Assembly: GCA_016931085.1 (NCBI GenBank)
Contig: JAFGFO010000092.1
Span: 1 to 21,820 of the forward strand
Origin: Thermoflexales bacterium
GTDB lineage: Bacteria > Chloroflexota > Anaerolineae > Fen-1058
DNA length: 21,820 bases
Reading direction: 5' to 3'
Part shown: one piece after another, positions 1 through 7,059 of the stretch
Layout: every line of letters starts with the position of its first letter
How positions within the stretch are numbered: position 1 is the stretch's first letter
Position numbers and translations under genes: made by a program
The notes under the pieces: generated by a model
What the model was told of the DNA's origin: nothing
Database searches by the model: none
What the model saw: only the letters and a program-made list of their open reading frames with translations

Positions 1-171
1 CAGCGGCTTGAGCACGTAGCTGACGTCCACCGCGCCGGAGCACATCAAACGGATGATGCGCACGTTGGGCGGGTACTGCAAGCGCGAGGTGCCGGCCAGG
101 TCGGCCCCGGTATAGGTGCACCAATTGCACAGAAACGCGACGATGCGTGGTTCGAATTCGCTATCTGCCAT
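1..171 (-). CDS. mvhD: MvhD-type hydrogenase iron-sulfur subunit, N-terminal part (runs off the left edge)
   Basis: Only the first 57 codons are in the window; the gene continues past base 1. The visible peptide has the MvhD/FrhD signature: FLCNWCTYTGADLAGTSR (Cys15, Cys18), then YPPNVRIIRLMCSG (Cys44). These cysteines belong to the [2Fe-2S] site of the family. In known complexes MvhD sits between an electron-donating enzyme (hydrogenase, formate dehydrogenase or MetFV-type reductase) and HdrA. The ATG at 171 is preceded by an AGAGGT ribosome binding site. It follows the 1518-aa HdrA fusion after 152 bp, which is wider than most gaps in this operon and holds an inverted repeat. The order hdrA-mvhD matches acetogen and sulfate-reducer clusters. 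The partner enzyme should lie further left and cannot be named from this sequence. Family assignment is firm; the physiological partner is inference. Confidence 0.9.
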   Translation of the reverse strand, partial: MADSEFEPRIVAFLCNWCTYTGADLAGTSRLQYPPNVRIIRLMCSGAVDVSYVLKPL

Positions 172-222
172 ATCTACCTCTCGATGTAAAAGTAACGTGG
201 CTACCGGCCCTAAACCTTGTTT

Positions 223-291
223 ACCACAAAGTACACCAAGGACACTAAGGGTATGAGCTTTTTCCTTTGTGCCCTTCGTGTCCTTAGTGGT
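223..291. repeat. Imperfect inverted repeat between hdrA fusion and mvhD
   Basis: Arms at 223-250 and 264-291 (28 nt each) pair imperfectly around a 13-nt loop rich in T. The right arm reads CCTTTGTGCCCTTCGTGTCC and on. The same sequence family recurs at 12381-12517. It fills most of the 152-bp gap between the HdrA fusion stop (324) and the mvhD start (171). It could form an RNA hairpin that separates the last gene from the operon, but there is no T-tract that would make it a classical terminator. Confidence 0.7.
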
Positions 292-323
292 TAAAAGTGT
301 CTGCCTGAACAGTTACAAAAGCA

Positions 324-3300
324 CTAAACCCTCTCAAGCGCAGCATCGATCATGCCGAAAATTTGCCCAAACTCGAATCCGCGTTGGAACGACGCGCCGT
401 TGGGGCAGGCCGAGACGCACGCGCCGCAGCCCTGGCACAGCACCTCCAACACCACCGCGTGCCCCTTGTCCTCGTCGATCAGGCGCGCGTTGTAAGGACA
501 CACCGCCACGCACACCCCGCACGACGAGCACAAGCGGGGATTGACCTCGGCGATCAGGGCGGCGCTTTGGAGCTCCTTGCGACTGAGCAGCGTCACGGCA
601 CGCAGCGCCGCGCCGTTGGCCTGGGCGATCGTTTCGTCGATAAAGCGCGGCGAGTGCGCCAGGCCGGCCAGGTACACACCGTCGGCGGCAAAGTCCAGCG
701 GGCGCAGCTTGGCGTGTGCCTCCAGGAAAAAGCAATCCTCCGACAGCGGCAGCTTGAAGAACTGGGCCAAGGCGGCGTTGTCTGGGCGCGGCTCGATACC
801 CGTCGAGAGCACGACCCAATCCGCCGCCAGCGTGATACGCTCGCCATCCGGCTGCATAAGCAGCTCCACGGCTAGTGCTCCGCCGGCAGCCGGCGTCACG
901 GCCGGCTTGTGTTTCTCACTGTATTCCAAAAAGACCACCCCCGCCTCGCGCGCCTGGCGGTACAACAGTTCACGCATGCCGTAGGTGCGGATGTCGCGGT
1001 ACAGGATCACGACGCTGGCCTGCGGGTTCTGCTGCTTGATGACCAGCGCGTTCTTGATGGCCTGCGTGCAGCACACCCGCGAGCAGTAAGGGTGCTCGTC
1101 GTCCCGCGACCCGACGCATTGGAGCATTATGAATTTCTGATTTCTGACTTCTGATTTCTGATTTCTGATTTGCGCTTCCAGCTCGACTTGGGTGATGACG
1201 TTGGGGTGCTGGCCGTAAAGGTATTCTTTGGGCGTCATAGCCTGGGCACCGGTGGCGACGATCACCACGCCGTGCCCCAGTTCCTCAGTATGGCCGTCCT
1301 GGCAGCGGATGCCGGTTTTGTATTGTCCCACGTAGCCGCTCACACCGTCTACCTCCGCGCCCAGGTAGACGTGGATACGCGGGTTCTGGCTCACGCGCTC
1401 GATCAGGTCGGCCAACAGTGCCTGGGGATCGGAGAGCTCTGACTTCTGACTTCTGACTTCTGACTTCTGATCCTGGATTTCCGTATAGATATGGCGCAGG
1501 TTGCCGCCCAGGACGTTTTCGCGCTCGACCAGGTGCACGTCATAGCCCTGCTCGGCGATCGACAAGGCGGCCGTCATGCCGGCCAGCCCGCCGCCGAGCA
1601 CCAGCGCGCGGTGGTCGATCTCCAGGCTTTGGCGGTACAGCGGCCGGAGCTTGGCCGCCTTGGCCACGGCCATCGCCGCCAGGTCCTTGGCCTTTTCAGT
1701 GGCCACGTCACGGTCGGCGCGATGCACCCAACTGTCTTGTTCGCGGATATTGGCCAGCTCGAAGAGGTACGGGTTCAAGCCGGCCTGGCGAATGGTATCC
1801 TGGAACAGCGGCTCGTGCGTGCGCGGCGTGCACGAGCTCACCACCACCCGGTTGAGCCCCAGTTCCTGGATGCGCTGCTTGATACGCTCTTGCGTGTCTT
1901 GCGAGCAGGTGTACAGATTATGCTCGGCGTAGGCCACGTTAGGCAGGCTTTGGACGTACTCGACCACCTCCGGCACCCTGACCACGCCGCCGATATTGAT
2001 GCCGCAGTGGCACACGAACACGCCCACGCGCACCTCCTCGTGGCTCACGTCGCGCTCAGCCGGGTAGGCCGGCTCGCGGGTCAGCGTGCCGCGCGCTGGG
2101 GCCAGCAAGCGGCTGGCGTGGGCAGCGGCGCACGAGGCTTCGATGACCGTTTCGGGGATGTCCTTGGGCGCTGCGAACGCGCCGGCCACGTAAATGCCCG
2201 GCACGTTCGTTTCGGTTGGCGCGTAGGGCAAGCTCTCGGCAAAGCCAAAGCGGTCGAGCTGCACGCCCAGGCGCCTGGCCAGCTCGCGTGTGCCGTCGGA
2301 GGGCAGCAGACCGACCGACAAGACGACCAGGTCGAATTCTTCCTCGACGCTCTTGCCGTCCGGCGTGGCGTAGGCCACGCGCAGATTCTGGCTGCCTGGG
2401 GCTTGCTTGACGCACGACACCATCGAGCGCACGTAGCGCACGCCTTGCTCCGCTTCGGCGCGCTGATAGTAGCGCTCAAAGCCCTTGCCAAAGGCGCGAA
2501 TGTCCATGTAGAAAATCGTCGGCTCGATAGTGGCGTCGTGCTCGCGGGCGATGAGGGCCTCCTTGGTGGCGTACATGCAGCACACCGACGAGCAATAATC
2601 TTGCCCGCAGCTCAGGTCACGGCTGCCCACACATTGAATAAAGGCCACCTTGCGCGGGTGGTGGCCGTCGGACGGGCGCTGCACCACGCCGGCATACGGG
2701 CCAGAGGCGCTGAGCATGCGCTCAAACTCTAAGCTGGTCACCACGTTGGGATAGAGGCCATAGCCGAACTCGGGCCGGATGTCTCCCGCCACCGTCTTGA
2801 GGCCCGGCGTCAGGATCACGGCGCCCACCTGCATCTCGACGATTTGCTCGCGCTCGTCGTGGCGGATCGCGTCGGCCCGGCAGGCGTAGACGCACTGCAG
2901 GCACTCGGAGCAGATGCCGCACTCCAGGCAGCGGCGGGCTTCTTCGATGGCCTGCGCCTCGGACAGGGCCGGCTCGATCTCGTCGAAATCGCGCTTGCGC
3001 TCGGCGGCCGGCCGCTTGGCCGTCTCCGCGCGGGGCGACTGCGACTTGGCCGCGATCAGTGCGCGCGCCTGGGCCTCGTCCAACTCGGCCGTGGGCAAGC
3101 GCTCGACCTTCTCCAAGGCCGGCGGCCAGGCGGCCGGCTGGCACAGCCAGGCGTCGATCGCGCGCGCCGCCTTGTGGCCGGCGGCGATGGCGTCGACCAC
3201 GAAACTCGTGCCGCTCACCGCGTCGCCGCCGCTGAAAATGCCAGGCACACTCGTCGCCAGCGTATCCGGGTCGACCGCCACCGTGCGCCCGCGCAGCGTG

Positions 3301-4880
3301 TCTATTTTCCCGCCCAGGGGGGTCAGATCCGGTTTTTGGCCGATGGCAAAAATCACCACGTCACATGGAATCAACTCTTCCGTGCCGGCTATCTCGTCAA
3401 AATCCGGCCGGCCTTCCACAAAGCCTCTAAAGTCCACCTGGGCCGCGCGCACGCCGGTCACGCGCCCGTCCTGGCCGGTGATCTCCTTGAAGGTGCGCGA
3501 AGGCATCACCTCGATGCCCTCTTCCGCAGCGTCGCGCACCTCCCAATCGTGGGCCGGCATGGTCTGGCGGCTTTCCAGGCAGGCCATGCCCACCCAACTG
3601 GCGCCCAAGCGCACCGCGCTCATCGCCGCGTCCACCGCCACGTTGCCGCCGCCGATCACCAGCACACGGCGATTTTGGATTGCGATTTGCGACACTTGCA
3701 CCTGCGGCGCGCTTCGCGAGTGCAGGTGTTTGTCATTTGCCATTTCCCCCAGGCTGAGGCCGCGCAGGAAGTCGGTTGCGACGAGGACGTCGGGCAGGTC
3801 GACGCCTGGCATGGGCAGCCTGGCACCCAGATGTGCGCCAAGAGCGACGAAAACGGCGTTGAAGTGCTGGAGCAGGGCCGGCACATCGTCCACGCGATGG
3901 TTGAGCACCAGTTCGACGCCGCCGGCCAGCACATCGTCAATGTCTTTTTGCAGCATGTCGTAGGGTAAGCGATAGGCCGGGATGCCCACGCGCATCATGC
4001 CGCCGGCCACGGGCAACGCCTCAAACACCGTCACCTGGTAGCCCAGCTTGGCCAGGTCCCCCGCGCACGTCAGGCCGGCCGGCCCGCTGCCCACCACGGC
4101 CACGTGATGGCCGTTGGGAGCGGCTTGAAGCGGCGGTGCCACCAGCTCTTGGGGGTGTGCGCGGGCCCAGTCGCTGACAAAGCGCTTGAGCCGCATGATG
4201 CTGACGGGCGTTTCGCCCACGGACGGGCGCGAGCAGGCTTCCTCGCAGCGGTGATTGCACACGCGCCCGCAGGCGGCCGGGAAGGGGTTATCCTCGCGGA
4301 TGGTGCGGTAGGCGTCGGCAAAGCGGCCCTCGCGGATCAGCGCGATGTAGCCCATCGCGCGTTGTTCGATCGGGCAGGCGTTACGGCATGGCGCCTCGCC
4401 GCGTTTTTGAATCGCGAAGGCGTTCGGGATGGCCTGGGGGTAGAGCTTGTACACCGCCTTGCGCGTCGAGAGCTGGGCGTTGAAGGCATCGGGCAGCACG
4501 ATCGGGCAGACCGCCGCGCAGTCGCCGCAGCCGGTGCATTTGCTCACGTCGACGAAACGCGGCTGGCGGCGCAGGCGCACGCTAAAGTTGCCCGCCTGGC
4601 CGCTGATCGACTCGAGCTCGGTCAGGGTCATGACAGAGATATTCAGGTGGCGGCCGGTCTCGACCAGCTTGGGCGACATGATGCACATGGCGCAGTCGTT
4701 GGTGGGGAAGGTTTTGTCGAGCTGCGCCATCGTCCCGCCGATTGCCGGGCCGCTGTCGGTGAGATAGACCCGAAAGCCGCTATCGGCCAGGTCAAGCGAG
4801 GCCTGCATGCCGCCGATGCCAGCTCCCACGACCAGGACTGACCCGACTTTCTCTGCGTCAATTACTTGTCCATCTGCCAT
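324..4880 (-). CDS. hdrA: HdrA / GltD-NfnB-like / HdrA triple fusion flavoprotein (1518 aa)
   Basis: A giant HdrA-type iron-sulfur flavoprotein, more than twice the usual HdrA length (about 650 aa). Domains in order: FAD site GAGIGG (19-24) and DCAMC (63-66); first ferredoxin motif Cys115-Cys125; an inserted GltD/NfnB-like module at about 162-640 with its own N-terminal cysteines (165, 169, 204, 208, 212, 216), FAD motif VGSGPAG (263-269), NAD(P)H motif VIGGGNVAVDAA (408-419) and GGD (551-553); the second ferredoxin motif Cys651-Cys667; the rest of HdrA module 1 with CVGSRD (750-755). Module 2 follows: CHCG (957-960), FAD site LGGGLAG (1095-1101), CVGSRD (1255-1260), and two C-terminal [4Fe-4S] motifs (1451-1461, 1482-1492). 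It has no membrane segment and is expected to be cytoplasmic. Likely role: the flavin hub linking HdrBC and MvhD, with NAD(P)H as an extra carrier (inference). Three loops (378-404, 1136-1150, 1238-1250) are encoded by heptamer repeats. The ribosome binding site is weak (AGGGGC). No frameshift is visible. Confidence 0.92.
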   Translation of the reverse strand: MADGQVIDAEKVGSVLVVGAGIGGMQASLDLADSGFRVYLTDSGPAIGGTMAQLDKTFPTNDCAMCIMSPKLVETGRHLNISVMTLTELESISGQAGNFSVRLRRQPRFVDVSKCTGCGDCAAVCPIVLPDAFNAQLSTRKAVYKLYPQAIPNAFAIQKRGEAPCRNACPIEQRAMGYIALIREGRFADAYRTIREDNPFPAACGRVCNHRCEEACSRPSVGETPVSIMRLKRFVSDWARAHPQELVAPPLQAAPNGHHVAVVGSGPAGLTCAGDLAKLGYQVTVFEALPVAGGMMRVGIPAYRLPYDMLQKDIDDVLAGGVELVLNHRVDDVPALLQHFNAVFVALGAHLGARLPMPGVDLPDVLVATDFLRGLSLGEMANDKHLHSRSAPQVQVSQIAIQNRRVLVIGGGNVAVDAAMSAVRLGASWVGMACLESRQTMPAHDWEVRDAAEEGIEVMPSRTFKEITGQDGRVTGVRAAQVDFRGFVEGRPDFDEIAGTEELIPCDVVIFAIGQKPDLTPLGGKIDTLRGRTVAVDPDTLATSVPGIFSGGDAVSGTSFVVDAIAAGHKAARAIDAWLCQPAAWPPALEKVERLPTAELDEAQARALIAAKSQSPRAETAKRPAAERKRDFDEIEPALSEAQAIEEARRCLECGICSECLQCVYACRADAIRHDEREQIVEMQVGAVILTPGLKTVAGDIRPEFGYGLYPNVVTSLEFERMLSASGPYAGVVQRPSDGHHPRKVAFIQCVGSRDLSCGQDYCSSVCCMYATKEALIAREHDATIEPTIFYMDIRAFGKGFERYYQRAEAEQGVRYVRSMVSCVKQAPGSQNLRVAYATPDGKSVEEEFDLVVLSVGLLPSDGTRELARRLGVQLDRFGFAESLPYAPTETNVPGIYVAGAFAAPKDIPETVIEASCAAAHASRLLAPARGTLTREPAYPAERDVSHEEVRVGVFVCHCGINIGGVVRVPEVVEYVQSLPNVAYAEHNLYTCSQDTQERIKQRIQELGLNRVVVSSCTPRTHEPLFQDTIRQAGLNPYLFELANIREQDSWVHRADRDVATEKAKDLAAMAVAKAAKLRPLYRQSLEIDHRALVLGGGLAGMTAALSIAEQGYDVHLVERENVLGGNLRHIYTEIQDQKSEVRSQKSELSDPQALLADLIERVSQNPRIHVYLGAEVDGVSGYVGQYKTGIRCQDGHTEELGHGVVIVATGAQAMTPKEYLYGQHPNVITQVELEAQIRNQKSEVRNQKFIMLQCVGSRDDEHPYCSRVCCTQAIKNALVIKQQNPQASVVILYRDIRTYGMRELLYRQAREAGVVFLEYSEKHKPAVTPAAGGALAVELLMQPDGERITLAADWVVLSTGIEPRPDNAALAQFFKLPLSEDCFFLEAHAKLRPLDFAADGVYLAGLAHSPRFIDETIAQANGAALRAVTLLSRKELQSAALIAEVNPRLCSSCGVCVAVCPYNARLIDEDKGHAVVLEVLCQGCGACVSACPNGASFQRGFEFGQIFGMIDAALERV
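1131..1172. repeat. Heptamer tandem array inside the hdrA fusion (second HdrA module)
   Basis: Six consecutive 7-nt units of the form TGATTTC/TGACTTC (first unit GAATTTC, last TGATTTG). Forty-two nucleotides equal fourteen codons, so the reading frame survives. The translated loop reads about RNQKSEVRNQKF at residues 1238-1250, just before the CVGSRD motif, where HdrA proteins normally have a variable segment. Confidence 0.85.
1440..1467. repeat. Heptamer tandem array, four perfect TGACTTC units, inside the hdrA fusion
   Basis: Four identical 7-nt units followed by a degenerate one. They encode the QDQKSEVRSQKSE loop at about residues 1136-1148, after the LGGN segment of the second HdrA module. 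The aligned region of the 573-aa paralogue in this window is about nine residues shorter there. The unit is nearly the same as in the array at 1131-1172, 270 bp away. Confidence 0.85.
3671..3749. repeat. Heptamer-like units flanking a small palindrome inside the GltD module of the hdrA fusion
   Basis: Units GATTTTG, GATTGCG, ATTTGCG (3671-3691) and TTTGTCA, TTTGCCA, TTTCCCC (3729-3749) flank a perfect 7-bp inverted repeat, CACCTGC (3699-3705) with GCAGGTG (3722-3728). The whole stretch is translated as residues 378-404, between the LSLGE segment and the NAD(P)H-binding VIGGGN motif, where GltD-family proteins usually have a short connector. Confidence 0.6.
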
Positions 4881-4905
4881 AGCTTGCCCCTACTTCGAAA
4901 GAAGG

Positions 4906-4941
4906 CAGGTGCAACGCACCTCGGAAGGTGCATCGCACCTG
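4906..4941. repeat. Two tandem palindromes upstream of the hdrA fusion
   Basis: Two copies of AGGTGC-NN(N)-GCACCT stand side by side, separated by CGGA, and the whole 36-nt block is also close to self-complementary. It occupies most of the 65-bp gap between the upstream acetyltransferase stop (4946) and the hdrA fusion start (4880). It could fold in the mRNA as two small hairpins or one longer one near the weak ribosome binding site. Confidence 0.7.
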
Positions 4942-4945
4942 AGAT

Positions 4946-5506
4946 TCAAAACGCGCTCGCGCGCCGCACATAGTAGACGACTTCGACGACATCTTGCGTC
5001 TCGCCGGCCGAATTGATCAGCCGGTCCCGGGAGGTGTGCTCGACCTCAAAGCCCAGAGATTGGAAAGCGCGCACGACTTGCGTCTGGGAGGCTGCGATCC
5101 GGGCAAAGACGATACGCAGTCCCATCTCGCGCCCCAGGTCAATCAAGGCCTTGATCATAGCGCTGCCCAGGCCGCGGCCGCGAAACTCGCGGCACAGGTA
5201 AATGCGCAGCTCGGCCATGTGGCGGTCGCAGCCGCGCCCCAATTGCAGCATGCCCTCGCCTACAATCCTGTCCTGCACGAGCGCCACGACAGGCACCACG
5301 TGTTTCAGGTTCACATGCTCGGCCCAACGCGCCACGAGGCCCGCATCGCGCACGTCATCGCGGAAAAATTCCAAGTCGGCATCTGTAGCGCACTGGAACA
5401 TCTCGATCAAATGCTCGCGATCAGCCGGCGTCAGTATGCACAACAGCACCTGCACGCCGCTCGACAAGCTCAGCGTGCGTCGAAAATTCTTGATGTCGGT
5501 TTGCAT
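4946..5506 (-). CDS. GNAT-family N-acetyltransferase (186 aa, second of a tandem pair)
   Basis: Acetyl-CoA-dependent acetyltransferase of the GNAT fold; the substrate is unknown. The acetyl-CoA-binding motif A is at residues 106-120 (REFRGRGLGSAMIKALI, P-loop RGRGLG 109-114). A conserved C-terminal strand-helix (VVRAFQSLGFEVEH) follows. The N-terminal half resembles GNAT domains that begin with a short DG-type beta hairpin and a basic strand, as in protein acetyltransferases of the Pat type (resemblance only). It aligns nearly without gaps with the preceding gene, and the P-loop falls at the same residues, so the two are paralogues. The start ATG has GAGGT seven bases upstream; the gap to the preceding gene is 11 bp. 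Both sit between hdrB and the hdrA fusion in one transcriptional direction. Control of Hdr enzymes by acetylation is a hypothesis only. Confidence 0.88.
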   Translation of the reverse strand: MQTDIKNFRRTLSLSSGVQVLLCILTPADREHLIEMFQCATDADLEFFRDDVRDAGLVARWAEHVNLKHVVPVVALVQDRIVGEGMLQLGRGCDRHMAELRIYLCREFRGRGLGSAMIKALIDLGREMGLRIVFARIAASQTQVVRAFQSLGFEVEHTSRDRLINSAGETQDVVEVVYYVRRASAF

Positions 5507-5517
5507 AAGATTAACCT

Positions 5518-6081
5518 CTAAAACGCGGCCGGGTACTCTACCAGGTGCAAGATCATCACGGCCACGTCAATCGTTTCGCCCTGGGGTGTCATGAAGAAAT
5601 CGTTAAAAGTGAACTCTTGCTTAAAGCCCAGGTTCTGAAAGGCCTTGATGACCTGCACCTGGTGGGCCGGCACCTCAGCCACCAATTGCTGCAAGCCCAT
5701 CTTGCGGGCGATGTCGATCAGGCCCGACAGCATCAGGCCGCCAATGCCACGCCGGCGGAAAGCGCGATCGAGATACACGCGCAGCCAGCCGATGTGCCGC
5801 TGGTAGCTAACGCCGATGTGCAGCGTGGCATCGCCCACGAGCTTGTCACCCACGACGGCGACCATGGGAAAGACGCTGGCATAGTCCAACTCGTCGCACC
5901 ACCTGGCCACCATGCCTGGATCGGCCGCGTCGCTGTGAAAGTATTCCAAGTCCTCGCGGGGCGCCTGGTCAAACAAGTCCAAGAACAGCGGCTTGTCGGC
6001 TGCGATCAACGGGCGGATCAACACACGCGTTCCATCGTTCAGCGTCACCAAGCGGCGATAGGTTACCAATTGTTCGATCAT
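5518..6081 (-). CDS. GNAT-family N-acetyltransferase (187 aa, first of a tandem pair)
   Basis: GNAT-fold acetyltransferase. The N-terminus has LVTLNDGTRVLIRPLIAADK, the usual beta1-alpha1 start of many GNAT domains. Motif A is at residues 107-121 with P-loop RRRGIG (109-114), followed by VQVIKAFQNLGFK near 142-154. It is paralogous to the next gene with near-identical length and spacing. A strong ribosome binding site (AGGAGG, 6087-6092) lies five bases before the ATG, the best in the operon, suggesting this pair is well translated. The substrate cannot be read from the sequence: small molecule, antibiotic or lysine side chain are all possible. Position inside an Hdr operon argues for a metabolic role, but this is inference. 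Confidence 0.88.
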   Translation of the reverse strand: MIEQLVTYRRLVTLNDGTRVLIRPLIAADKPLFLDLFDQAPREDLEYFHSDAADPGMVARWCDELDYASVFPMVAVVGDKLVGDATLHIGVSYQRHIGWLRVYLDRAFRRRGIGGLMLSGLIDIARKMGLQQLVAEVPAHQVQVIKAFQNLGFKQEFTFNDFFMTPQGETIDVAVMILHLVEYPAAF

Positions 6082-6122
6082 CTCATCCTCCTGTGGGAAC
6101 AGACCCTAAGGGTCACCCTTGT

Positions 6123-6974
6123 CTACATCAATCCAGCCGCCTTGAGCACGGCGCGCGGCTCGATCAAGTGCTTGCCCCACCACGACGGACTGGTGGGCAA
6201 GTCAAAAGCCAGCCCCATCAGCTCGGTAAAATAAAAGATGGGCAACTGCGGCCGCTTGGCCTGGCGCATTTCCAGGTTCATCTGGCACATGGGGCAGGCG
6301 GTGACGATCGCTTCCGCCCCGGCCTCGCGGGCGTGCTCGGCCAGGCTGCTCACCAGCCTGGTGGCAATGTCCACACGCGGCAGCGAGGCGCTCCCGCCGC
6401 AGCAGTCGACCGCGTAGGACCACGGCTTGACGTCCGCCCCCAGGGCTTGCAAAATCCTGCCCATGATCACCGGGGTTTCCGGATCATCGAACGCCATCAT
6501 CTTGGGTGGGCGGACGAGCAAGCAGCCATAATAGCTCACCACTTTCAACCCAGTCAAGGGGCGCGTCACTCGTGCGGCCAGCCTATCCAGTCCCACCTCG
6601 TTCATCAGCACATCGAGCGGGTTACGCACGCGCACCTGGCCCGTGTACTGAAACTCGACGCTTTGCTCGACTTGTTGGCGCCGGGCTGGATCGTGACGCA
6701 GCACATAGTCGGCCGCCTTGGTGCGATTGAAGCAGGCCGCGCACGGCGTCAGCATGTCGCCCTGGGCGGCCTCTTGCGCCAGGGCGATGTTGATCGCCGG
6801 CAGGCTGACAGCCAGGTCGGCGCCGAGCGAGTGAGCCGACGATGCGCCGCAGCACACCCAGTCCTCAAGCTCCACCAGATCGATCTCCAAGGCTTCAAAC
6901 ACGGCCCGCGTCGAGGCGTCGTACTCGACGCCCGTCGCATGTAAGCTACAACCGGGATAATATGAGAACTTCAT
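6123..6974 (-). CDS. hdrB: HdrB-type heterodisulfide reductase-like subunit B (283 aa)
   Basis: HdrB-family protein with two complete CCG domains. First: Cys9, Cys41-Cys42-Gly, Cys78-x2-Cys81. Second: Cys151, Cys191-Cys192-Gly-Gly, Cys227-x2-Cys230. In methanogen HdrB such motifs ligate the two non-cubane [4Fe-4S] clusters that cleave the disulfide, so all ligands needed for catalysis are present. Length is normal for the family. It follows hdrC after 58 bp filled with heptamer repeats; GCGAGG upstream of the ATG is a plausible ribosome binding site. In a bacterium without CoM and CoB the natural substrate is unknown; a protein or small-molecule disulfide is possible. A 13-nt palindrome (6102-6114, GACCCTAAGGGTC) lies just after its stop codon. 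Confidence 0.95.
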   Translation of the reverse strand: MKFSYYPGCSLHATGVEYDASTRAVFEALEIDLVELEDWVCCGASSAHSLGADLAVSLPAINIALAQEAAQGDMLTPCAACFNRTKAADYVLRHDPARRQQVEQSVEFQYTGQVRVRNPLDVLMNEVGLDRLAARVTRPLTGLKVVSYYGCLLVRPPKMMAFDDPETPVIMGRILQALGADVKPWSYAVDCCGGSASLPRVDIATRLVSSLAEHAREAGAEAIVTACPMCQMNLEMRQAKRPQLPIFYFTELMGLAFDLPTSPSWWGKHLIEPRAVLKAAGLM

Positions 6975-6989
6975 AGTTGCCTCGCTACT

Positions 6990-7059
6990 GATACGGAATA
7001 CGTATTGCGTATGGCGTCCTACTTCCTACTCCCTACTTCTTACTTCCTACTTCCTTCTC
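6990..7059. repeat. Two adjacent heptamer arrays covering the hdrC 3' end and the hdrC-hdrB gap
   Basis: Units GATACGG, AATACGT, ATTGCGT, ATGGCGT (6990-7017) are followed without a break by CCTACTT-type units (7018-7059, six units, the last degenerate). The hdrC stop codon (7033-7035) lies inside the second array, so the last eight residues of that protein (EKEVGSKK) are repeat-encoded. Confidence 0.85.

Noticed and set aside
1491..3968. Long plus-strand open frames (up to about 410 codons) opposite the hdrA fusion
   Set aside because: They lie antisense to a gene with clear motifs from end to end, their translations are low-complexity His/Arg/Ala-rich, and no domain is recognisable. They result from high GC and codon bias.
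6102..6114. GACCCTAAGGGTC palindrome as an operator or terminator
   Set aside because: The loop of one base cannot form a stable hairpin and no promoter adjoins it. It is probably another fragment of a short palindromic repeat.
6093..6944. Plus-strand 283-codon frame opposite hdrB
   Set aside because: Mirror frame of a gene with all HdrB cluster ligands; no recognisable motif and no separate promoter.
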